Shown here: in pieces, positions 1 through 12,000 of the stretch | Position numbering within the stretch: position 1 is the stretch's first letter | Layout of the letters: every line of letters begins with the position of its first letter | Source of the DNA: Arcuatula senhousia | Taxonomy: Eukaryota > Mollusca > Bivalvia > Mytilida > Mytilidae | Direction of reading: 5' to 3' | Assembly: GCA_963971305.1 (NCBI GenBank) | Contig: OZ020307.1 | Location: 14,397,501-14,461,500, forward strand | Length of the DNA stretch: 64,000 bases | Position numbers and translations under genes: made by a program | The notes under the pieces: generated by a model | Told to the model about the DNA's origin: nothing | Seen by the model: only the letters and a program-made list of their open reading frames with translations | The model's database searches: none

Positions 1-3000
1 ATCTACAATGTCTTTCAGTTTGTTCTTCTTTGGAAGGAAGTACACACTCAACCACTCCTCTACTGTAGACTCGTAGAAAACTTCTGATAAAGAGTGCTGT
101 ATCCTGGTCTGTATAATGCGAAAACTTTCCAGTAACCTGGAATCATAAGAAATATAAACAGTTATCACAGAGGTATATGGTGCTTGTTGCAGCAAGACAC
201 AATATCCAATGAAGATAAAAATGCCAATGATAAAATGACTACAGTACTGGCAATTATACTCTTGAAATCAATCTGTACAGATGCAAATAAAACTGTATAC
301 CAAATATCAATGGTTTACAATTACAAAATGTACTTGTTCAGCTAAAACAGACACACACACAAAATTATGATTAACATTTATCCAAATGAGTATAAAATTT
401 TAAAGTCATGTAGATAAGTTGTTCTTGGCATTGATCTGTACTGATGGTAATGCAGTTGCATACTAAATATCAACAAGAATGGCGGTCTTCTATGGCAGAC
501 ATATGTCGCCTGCATTTTAAAATATTCAGTACACAGGAAGTAGATGAATTAAGGGCATCAAATCGCTTTATACAATATAGAACTGTAAAAGTTAGTTACA
601 TGCCAAATATCAGCCTGCCATTGCTTCAGAATCACCATACCTAAGTTGTTTTTTTTGCAACATTTGTCACATGGGAGATAAAAGATTTTTATGAGTTATA
701 AATTTAGGAAAGTAAGAAAAGTTACCATTTATTATAGTAATTTTTAGATACAAAATATTCTATGAAATGTTAAATGCATATATAGCTTACCTTGAAACAG
801 CATTTAACAGAGGACCCACATGTACTGGGTTGGTAAAGTTCCTTTTGATATGATATTCATTCATCCATGTGAACACACTGAAATGAAAGATAAGGTTAGA
901 AAAATATAAAATAATACACCCTACAAATAATCTAAATAAACATAAAAATTACATTTTGATTTCATTTTTGGCAAGATTTCACAGACATGTTAAATTTCAT
1001 GTGAGCCGGCATTGCGTGGGTGGAAGAAATTTATTTTGCAAGTGTTCTAAGCAACTACTTTTTATACAGCCCCTTGATATTTGGTATATCGCATCGGCAT
1101 AAGGTGGGATTAACATGTATTTCTGGTCTGTCACTTTCCTACTTCCTGTTAAACAAAATTAATTCTATCTTATCTTATCTTTCAAAAAGTATTACATTGT
1201 TAATAAATGCTGTTTGCTGCTATCTTTTATCTTAGTAGATTTTTATGTACTATTTTCATAATCCTTATTTTGTTTTTTGTTTGTTTTTCAATCAAAATAT
1301 GATAAATTATTTGACTATCAACCTTCTATTAATGTTTTGATCTAGGTCTCCATTAAACAAATGTATCACAATTTTATCTGTTTTTAAAGGAAAGCCTTAT
1401 CTAAACTCTGATTTTGTGTGTGTGTTTAAATAATGCACATGCTAAACCTACAAAAACATCCTTTCTCAACAAACTTTATCATGTTTATACGCTCCTGAAG
1501 GGGGCGATAATGGTAGAAGTGTCAACAATTTAGTTGTACTATGAGTTGGATTTTCCTTCAACGTCCGGTTTTTAACCGTTTGTTTTCTCGAACTTTCAGT
1601 GTCTATTAACACTTATTCATTTGAAAATTTTGAATGTCATTAAGCGCACACGGGTCCCAGAACTGGTGGAAGAAAAGCTAGTAAGTTTTTATTTTTGGAT
1701 ACAAATTGTTTCAATGCATAGCATTATAAACACTTTAAAATTTATCAAATATCATCAAAAATATTTAAAGATACGTTGTAACTTCAGGAGCGTCACAGGT
1801 TAAACCTGCCTCATATTATTAAGTTTCAACTATCTTGTAAATGTGGTTATGATATTATTTTAAAGCCTTCTAGTAGCTTTACTGGCAAGAAACATTCAGT
1901 GTTCTCCCAAGGCCCTTATAGTGTCCTGGCAATGTGATGCTTTCTGTTCCAAATGTGAAACTATCAGAAAATTATCTTTAAGGACGGTCACTCCTCCTTT
2001 TTCTGAATTTCAGTCCAATTTCAGAACTCCTCTAGACTATAGCTTTAAATACTGAAGATATTTTCGGCACACTGACTCCTACTTTTTATGGCATTTTCTG
2101 ATTTTATAAACATTAAAAACAAACTGTAAAATATCTCTTGAAATTCTTGATACAGCTTCATGCTTTTTAAGGCCAACAACATCACAATGTTAAAGTTATG
2201 TAAAATCGAGAGAAGTCCGATTTTCCGCCAAATTTTTGACGTCATAAATTTGGAAACGAGCACACAGACCTTTAGTTTTCTTTTTGTCATTTGATTAAGC
2301 GGACATTTATCTATCATTTCCATCACAAATTATATAAAATTTTCTTGGGAGAACACTGCATTCTTCAACATTGGTGTCAGAAATTACTCAAACAGTTACT
2401 ATTCTTATTTATAAATTCAGAATTTTGATATTCATAATATGGGATTTATGTTTGTACCTTTCATTATGCATGAGATCTTCATAGGAAGCTTCTAGACGGT
2501 TATAGTCTAACATATCTTTGTATACCTTGTACCCAGGAAAGTCACAGGGAGGGGCTCCTAAACTGTAAATATGAAAAGAAAATGAGCAACAATCAGACAA
2601 TTTACTTCCATAATATATAGAAAGGAGAAAATAAATCAATATTAGTCTAACATATCTTTGTATATCTTGTACCCAGGGAAATCACAGGGAGGGGCTCCTA
2701 AACTGTAAATATGAAAAGAAAATGAGCAACAATCAGACAATTTACTTCCATAATATATAGAATGGCAAATAGAGAAAGGAAAAAATAAATCAATAAGACA
2801 ATAGAAAAACTAACTTATGAATTTTTTTTTTTATTTTCACATTTTTTATCATAAGTTTAGGCTATAAAAGACGATGATGATGCCTTTTGAGATGCGTGAT
2901 TCTGTGTATTCGATTATCTGAATTCATTTTGCTTGTGTTTCGTGTTTGGCAATTTTTATATCTCGTGCTTCGTTTTCAGCTTTTTTGAAGCACCTGTTTT

Positions 3001-6000
3001 CGTGTTGGGATACCCCCACCCCTTTACCACCCCCTGTGAAACATACATTTATATGTTAAGATTTTTGAGAAATTAAAACACAACAGTGAATCCACAGTGT
3101 GAAACATGTGTAAAATGAATAAATGTACAGATCTATACACAAGTAAATCCCCCAACTTGCAAGATGTTCTTCTTTCTGCAATTACTGAAACATGTAGCTG
3201 AACGATTAGATGAATGAAACAAGGAAATGTGTCAAGATGACACTGATGCCCCGCTGGCAAATAAAATAAAACTGTTATTTTTACCAAATTTGCTAAGTCC
3301 AAGGACCCTAATTTGGGTCAAAATCAGTGGACCGGAACGAAACTCGAACTTGACCTGTAACTCATCATGGTAGACTCACATACCAAAAATCTTTTGAATA
3401 TATGCAAGGATGTGGAAAAAAGGTGCGGAAAACTTATTTTTACAAAATTTGCTAAGTTCAAGGGCCGTAATTTAGGTCAAAATCAGTGGACCGGAACGAA
3501 ACTCGAACTTGACCTGTAACTCATCATGGTAGACTCACATACCAAAAATCTTTTGAATATATGCAAGGATGTCGAAAAAAAGTGCGGAAAACTAAAGTGT
3601 GACGGACGGACGGACGGAAGGACGGACGAAAGGACCGAAAAACTATATGCCCCCCAACAAAGTTGGCGGGGCATAAAAACAGAATCAAACACATTATTCC
3701 ACTCTACTTTGTAGGTGGGGCATAGAAATAAACAGTAAAAGAATACCACTGAAATGGGTTGATGGGCAGTAATGACTTGAATTTGAGATTCTCTGATACA
3801 CTGTTATGTAGATCTGCAGTGAATGTCCCTTTATTGAGAACAGACAGACAGACTGCTAGACTAGGAAGAGCTTGGGGCAATAACTCACACAAGATTGCAT
3901 AGTGGTCATATCTGAAACAGAAAAATCTTATCAAAATATGGTATCAGTGGAAAATTTTGTTTTATTCCGTTTAACTACACATGTATCAGTTTTCTAAGTT
4001 ATATTTTAATTCCAGAATTGATAATCAATTTGTTTGTCTATTTTAGCTATTAAGCAAAAAGAATTTTTATATGTCCATGTCGATATTAAATCTTCTAATC
4101 TCTAAACAATCTGAATGTGTGTGTGTGTGTTGGTGTTTTACGCCCTTTATCGGCGCACCTGGGTCATGTAGGGCAGTCAGTTTTAATGGTGGAGGAAACC
4201 GGAGTACCCGGAGGAAACCACCGACCTTGGGCAGGTAACTGACAAACCTAATCACATACAGTTGGGGAAGAACAATCTGAATGATATTGTTAAGTATATC
4301 ATAGATGTTCCATTCAAAAATCCTGTAATGTGTTTCATACTGAATGGAAAGATTAATTAATTGATTGATTGATTGATTGATTGAAAGATGTCCAACTTTG
4401 ACCACCATGACCACCTTGTTATAGCATATCACCTGATTGTCCAAAATTTTAATTTATATTTTTTCTTGGACTGCTAAACGTACTAATTTATGATAGATTG
4501 ATTAATGTACCAACCTTGACCAGCCTGTAATAGCATATCCCCTGATGGTCTGGAACTTTAATTTTTCTTTTTCTTGGACTGCTAACCACACTAAGTGATT
4601 CTCAATGTGGTATCCTATATTTGTGACATATACATTAGAACCAGTAGCACCTTTGAAAGCACTAGCAAACCAGATGTTTGGGAAGACCTTGGAAAATTTA
4701 TCCCAAATGTCTGAAAGAAAAGAAAGTGTTCACAATTTGTATTGATTATCAAAAACCTATGAACAATTCCCAATTATGTAGCAAATATTTTAGTAGAGGC
4801 AATCATGCTGTGCTTTTTAAAATATCAAGAGTAACCTCCAACAAAATTCTTATCAATGTTAATGTTTTCATTTGATATCTTTTAAAAATACACATGTACA
4901 ATTAGAAAATAATATTGCTTTGTAAGAAAAACTATATTACATGAATATAAAAAATATGATAACCCCATCCTCATGATTAAGTATGGGTGAACCAAGAGCA
5001 ATCTTATCCAGTAAAATGTATTTTAAAGGACCGATATGTTCTTTCAATGTTAGATTCTATGAGATTACTTCTTGATGTTTAAAAAAGTCAATTTCGCATA
5101 AAATTTTATAAACTCAGGGCATTTAAGAACATATAATATACCTGGTGGTAGTAGAAACTGTGTAAGATAATGCCATACCATGGGCTCTACCAACCCTGTT
5201 AATCCAGATTCTAAACAGAAAAAAACAGTATAAAAGTAAGGTGAAAACTAAGGCCTTATCATCTACTGACCCTTTTAAAGAAGATTCTTAATACAAAATA
5301 TACAAAAACAGTAAGATGTTAGAATCTTGAAAGCTGTTTTATGTCACTTTATTTTAAGAACTCTCAATCCTGCCATGCAATCTTACAAAAAATGTGCCTG
5401 AGAATGGTGTAATTATTTTTCTCATGGCTTGTTGCGTAGTGTTAAAATAGCTTAGTTTTAAATGGACACTAAAGTTTTAAACCCACCCAGTAGTACTGGT
5501 AGCTCTGTGTGTCTCATCATGTCATCCCACATTATTGCTGTGATGGAGGGGTATTTCATTTTGATGTAGTTGAGGACTGCTTTACAATGGACAAAGAATA
5601 ACTGTTGTGGCGTCATGCTGTTTTCTGCCATCCTTTTCTTACACTTATCACAGATCCCAATATGGTACACCTGTTGATTAATCAAATATACATGTACATT
5701 TTTTGATTGATATAGGTACAGAAGATACAGCAACAGATAGCAAAATGAACCAAAAAGTAAAAATTATTTTTACCTATGAATGCTTTTAAAGACATCATAA
5801 TTATGCTGATAAATTTATTATAAACAATATAAAAACAAACAAATGTGAATTAAGCATATTCTTTTTGTGGCAGTTTATCAGGGGTACATCTCGATTTTTT
5901 CAAAAAATAAACATGCAGTTTTTTTATTTTTTTTGTTGGTGGGGGTTAAAATGCATTTTTTTGTGGATGTGTTATGATTTTTTTTATAATGGTGGAGGGG

Positions 6001-9000
6001 TCTTAAACAAAGTCCCCCCTCCCCCACATCAATTCAAATGAAACAGCCCTTAAAGTAAACTGACCTCGTCGGCACCAATATGGAACCACCTGATTCTCTG
6101 ATGTAACTCCATCATCTGGTCTATCATCATACAAACAGCTGTCAGAGAATCTGTTAAGAGAAAGGATGGTGATATATTTTTTATGTCTACATGAGGTAAA
6201 AAAGTATTGACTTCTGTGTTGAAATGTATATGATAGGTATACTATTCATGAAAAATTTGAACTTTTATAAACAATTTATATCATGAAAATGTATCTTAAA
6301 AGTGGTTTGAAAGAACTTTCAAGAATTAAGCCCCAACAATTTTTCACAATAATTATTTTCTTTGAAAGGTCTAATCTTTAATTTTTTTTTAATTTTTGTT
6401 GTTGTTTTTTTTTTGGGGGGGGTGGGGTGGGGGGGGGGTGTCAAAATACAATTTTGACAGATTTTCAAAATGACAAAATATCTAGATTATATGAAATCAG
6501 GCCTTCACATTCAGTGCAAGCATCAATTTTCTGTGAGGTACCAATTTTCATGGGTCCACAAATCACAAAATTTTTTAATCCCCAAAAGTAAAGAAATTTT
6601 GCAAAGATTTTCTGTAAAGACAGTTAAAATCATGAATTCATTGTATGTATTTTTAGAAATTAAATTTCTTTCATGTATCTTTACTTCTTTTAGGAAATCT
6701 GGAATCATTATCTTAATGATCTAAAGAACACCTTCATTGGAAGGACACAAAGCTATTTTTTAGTTATCTGTTAAGTACAATGTTCTCCTTTTTTTTATAC
6801 AAATAACATGAAAAGAATAGGCCATGAATGTTAAAAGTTAAAATTACCTGGATTGGAAGGACACAAAGCCATTGGATAGTTTGGTACTTCTCTAAGAGAT
6901 CTAAATTTTTCATGCTTCAACACAAACTACAAAATTTACACAACAAATATAAACATGTATATCAAATCTGTATTCAGTTAAAATTAGCTTCTTGTTAACA
7001 TTCTATAACCACATATGATATTCATTCTATTTTTTTTTGTATATTATAACCATTACTTCTTCCAAAAGATCAAATTCATATTTTTTTATAGAAAATAACT
7101 ACCATGATTATCATGATTATAATGCTAAGAATCTCACAATACACCTTTCCACTCTGCTGTCTATCATCCACTGATTAGCCAATAGCATCTTGTAAATTGA
7201 TCACATGTGTAAACAAAAGATAAGAGCACATGGTGTCCGACATAACCTCGGACAAGCTGTGATATCTTGCTATACAAACTATAGTAAATTAGGCTAATTT
7301 CCTAAGTCATTTATCAAATAATTAACCATGAAAACTTGATAATTTTTAGAGATAGTAAAATTTCACCATTACTTTGTATGCTTAAGTAAAAAGAAAATTT
7401 GAAAATAATATATTACCTTAGTAAAAAGAGGGTTTTATTGATTAGGTATAGACCATTAAATCCTTAATTTAAATCTAAATACTGTTCAATTCTAATTGTT
7501 TAAAATACAAAATAAATTAATATTTACCTTAGTGAAGCATACATACATGTTCTTTTAAATGATACATGTACAATTAAGTCTTGAAAAGACTAAATAATTT
7601 CAATTGATTGTTAAAAATATTAGAATTTAAAAATTGAATTAAAGTTTGTTTTTAAGTGTTTTATTAGAATTACAGAGTGTAATTGAACTTCTTCTGACAA
7701 TGTTGGAATTCTTTAACTGTAAAATTTGTTAAAACTTCACTTAATGTAAATGTTTGCGTGTTCAAATGTTATAATCTTCATCTTAAAGTTTAATAATTGT
7801 ATAATGAGTGAATTTTATTTATTGTTGTATAAATTCATATAAAATTTTCCTTTACATTCTGTTTTTATACTTATTAATTTTTTTTAATTTGAAAAATTAG
7901 ACATCCATGTCTGTATTTTATTATTGAATCAAAATTGTAAAAAGGTTAAAAACAGTACTAGTACATGAAGCCCAGCATGAAGCATATAACTGACTGATTC
8001 TAGTTAATTTATTACATTATAAAACAATATTTCATATTCATTTAATGTATACTGCAATCAGTGTGACGACTTTAAGTACTTGTTACTCTTAAAAGTATGT
8101 TTATTCAACTGTTTTAAATCATGATCAATTTCTATTTCTCCTTATCATTATCTATAGCAGCATCCATTTTGTTGATTAGCTTGTCCGAGGAAGCTGCGTT
8201 GTTATGCATTCTTATCAGTGGGAGGGGCATAGCAGCCAATAGTGGAAAGGTGTATTTGATACAACAATTAGTTTATAAATTTATAGTGATATATTTTCAG
8301 AAACTTAACTTGAATTAGCTTTATCTTCCCAATGGATAAAAAAGCTTTCTTGCCCCTTGTTAACAAAATAAAACAGCATATGAAGCCTGATAAAGTGTTT
8401 GGTTTTAATTCCTGATCAAATTTGAGCTTTGGTATTTACAGAATTATGGTATCAAGTTAATCACACACAAACTCTAGTAGTGTTTAAGAAGGTCACGCCT
8501 GAACAGGTCACGGACCTTGTTAGTGATATAGGTCATGTTTTGATTGAAACTGCCCGAGATACTTTTGGAGTTGCAAATAAAAAATATCTTAACAAAGATA
8601 ATAAACCCCGGTTTGACAAAGCTTGTAAGGTTAAGCGCGACGAATTTCACGCCACTCGTAACCTGTTTAAAGTAACCAAGTCGGCGTCACACAAAAAAGA
8701 AATGAATGTTAAAGCGAAAACATATCGTCAAACCTTATCTAATAGTTATGCAAAATACTCAGAAAGTTGTGCAAATGAGTTGAGATCCAGTTCTAAACAC
8801 GATCCCAAGTCATTTTGGAAGATTTTGCATAAATATTCACATGCCAATAAGGAATCGCCGGAAATTGATATTGATACCTTCTATGAATACTTTAAAAACC
8901 TAAACGCAGGAGACGAATCCACAGAAAATGATATAAATGTTGACGATATGTGCGACAATCCAGTTTTTGATGAATTATTAAATGGTAAAATATCTGCAAA

Positions 9001-12000
9001 TGAGGTACAAGATGCAATAAACAAACTGAAAAATAGTAAGGGACCAGGTACAGACATGATTATTAATAAATATCTTAAATACTCATCACCTCAACTTATA
9101 TCTATATATTGTGACTTATTTAATTTAGTTTTAGATAGCGGTATTGCTCCTGAGAGCTGGGCACAAGGAATTATAAAACCTATATATAAAAATAAGGGTG
9201 ATCCTGCAGATAATTGTTGTGCGATTACCTCATTAGTTGATATTGTTCTTATCATTATGAATATTTTAATGTTCACTTTTATATTATAAATGACTTTTGC
9301 AATTTGTATTGAGGGCCTCAGGGAAGATTGGTTGTAAAACTAACTGTGTAACCCTCTTGAAATAAAGAATTTACTTACTTACTTACTTACTAGTTGTATG
9401 GGTAAACTTTTTACGTGTATTTTGAACTCTAGATTGAATGTATTCTCAAATGAGTTTAATGTCCTGTCCGAAAGCCAAGCAGGTTTCAGAAAAGGGTACT
9501 TGACTCTTGATAATATATTTACTTTACATGCTCTTATAGAATTTTACTTTGCGTATGGAAAAAAGCTAAACTGCACTTTCGTTGATTTCCGTAAAGCTTT
9601 CGACACAGTCTGGAGGGAAGGGTCATGGACAAAATTACTAAAAAGCGAGATAAAGGGGAAGATTTTTAAAGTTATATACAACATGTACAATGGAATCAAA
9701 TCATGTGTGCAATGTAGTGGAGAACAGACGGAATTCTTTTCTTGCCTTACTGGAGTCAGACAGGGAGAGAACTTGTCTCCCTTCTTATTTTCCATTTTTC
9801 TAAACGATTTAGAAACATTTTTTGCCCAGCTTGACGGACTATCTCTTGAAACTATTGAAAAGAAGATGATGGATGAAATTCATATTTATTTTAAATTTTT
9901 TGTGATATTGTATGCAGATGATACAATTATTTTAGCTGAAAGTCCAGATAAAATGCAAAATTCTTTAGATATATTTAAAAGATACTGTGATTTGTGGAAG
10001 CTTGAAGTAAATGTTAACAAAACGAAAATTATTATTTTTTGTAAGCGTAAAACCAGACAAGGAGTAGAATTTTATCTGAACGGAGAAAAACTTGAAATTG
10101 TTGATTCATATACATATTTAGGAGTTATTTTTAAATACAATGGATGTTTTATTGAAACTCGAAAGAAAAGAGTAGAACAAGCTCAAAAAGCTTTATTTAG
10201 TATTTATAAACTGATAAATAACGAGAATATCCCTATAGACCTTCAATTGAAAATGTTTGATTGTATGATTGAACCTATATTATTGTACGCGGCTCTGAAG
10301 TCTGGGGATTTGAAAATATTAATGCCATCAAGCAAATACAATTGAAGTTTTGTAAAAGAATACTTGGTGTCAGAAATACTACACCAAATTACATGGTGTA
10401 CGGAGAACTTGGGAGATTTCCACTCAAAATAAGTGTCAAAGTGAGAATGATTTCTTTTTGGGGTAGACTAGTTCAAAACAAGGGCAAATTATGTAACTCA
10501 CTGTATCGTTTGATGCTTAAATTGAATGACATCAAGACATTCAAGTGGATTAATTGTATGAAAAATATTTTTAATGAAATTGGTAAAAGTGAGTGGTTTA
10601 TGAATCAGTGTTCTGCTCTTAATATCAATTATATTAAGCAAATTCTACATGACCAGTTTATTCAATCTTGGTATGGCGTTATTGCCAGCTCCTCAAGAGG
10701 CGAATTTTACTCTCTTTGCAAGTCATCTTTTGGCCTCGAAAACTATTTAGTTAAACTCTCGGAGTTTAACCGCATTTGGATTACTAAACTACGCATGTCA
10801 AATGTTCATTTGCCTATTGAAACGGGGAGATGGCATAACATCCCAAGGCATGAAAGAATTTGCTCTTTTTGTGGTAACTCTGTAGGTGATGAGTTCCATG
10901 TACTGTTTGTGTGTGACAATGTAATTATTAAAAACCTGCGCCAAAAATTCTTGGCAAAATATTATTATGAGCATCCAAATAGTAGGTAAAATGAGCGGAC
11001 TGTTATCTCTTTGCAATGTTCCTGTATTAAAAAAACTATCGGTATTTGTTAAGAAAATCTCATCTTTGTAAGATTATTTATATAGTTACCATTTACTGTG
11101 AATGTATATATTCTGGAGTCCCTAATTTGTATCTGATATTTATGTGCTTAATTTCCTTGTTGTTTAATAATTGTATTTGTATATTTTGCTTGACTTCATG
11201 TTACATATTTATATATGTCTGAGTGTATTGAATAAAATCTGAAAATCTGAAGAAGTTGATGAACTTTCATATACAAACCTCAAAATGACCAAATGATTGG
11301 ACAAGAGGGATAATTATCAGCTCATTCTCTTCTGCTAGCTGTTGTATTCTGTATATCGCTTCCTTGCTGAAATTAAAAAGAAGACTAGGGATTAATACAT
11401 GTACATCATTTTTATATATATTGTATAATCATTTATTTTTTCGTGGGGATGTAATTTCGTGGTATTGAGCACAAAACTGAATTGGTGGGGACAAATTTTC
11501 GTTGATTTTTTATTTTGCTATACACTCTTAATCTAAATATCTTAAATTTGTGGGGATTTAATTTCATAATTTTCTTATCCACGAAATAAATGAAAATTAA
11601 TCCCCCACGAATATTTCTGCTTCTAAAGTATTTCTTAGATGTATGCTCTCCATGTTTTCAACACTCCATAATCGATAATCATAATAATTAAACTACAACT
11701 TAACTATTATTTTAGAATAACTACATGTAATAATCCCAGAATATATATGTAGTATACAAGTTGCAACTTTGTACATGTTGCAACATGTACAGATAAATTG
11801 TACAAGTTAAGAAAAATATTGAATGCCCTCAACATTATTAGACATGACCTTAAATGAGAATGGCTTCCCAATTAGCAAGCAGGACAAACTTTGATATAGA
11901 AAGTGCACATCTACATTATGTCAAACAGATTGTTTGATTAGGGTTCTGTTCATGAAAATTGACCTAAGGGTTAAAGAGGAGCTATTAATAAGGAACATGT

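Noticed and set aside
3483..3749. Open frames over the GACGGACGG blocks (also at 37020-37284 and 47584-47853)
   Set aside because: They are generated by tetranucleotide-like blocks and terminal hairpins of repeats, with different peptides in each copy.
4110..4262. tRNA gene at the SINE-like repeat
   Set aside because: No cloverleaf could be folded and no clear A and B boxes at proper spacing were found.
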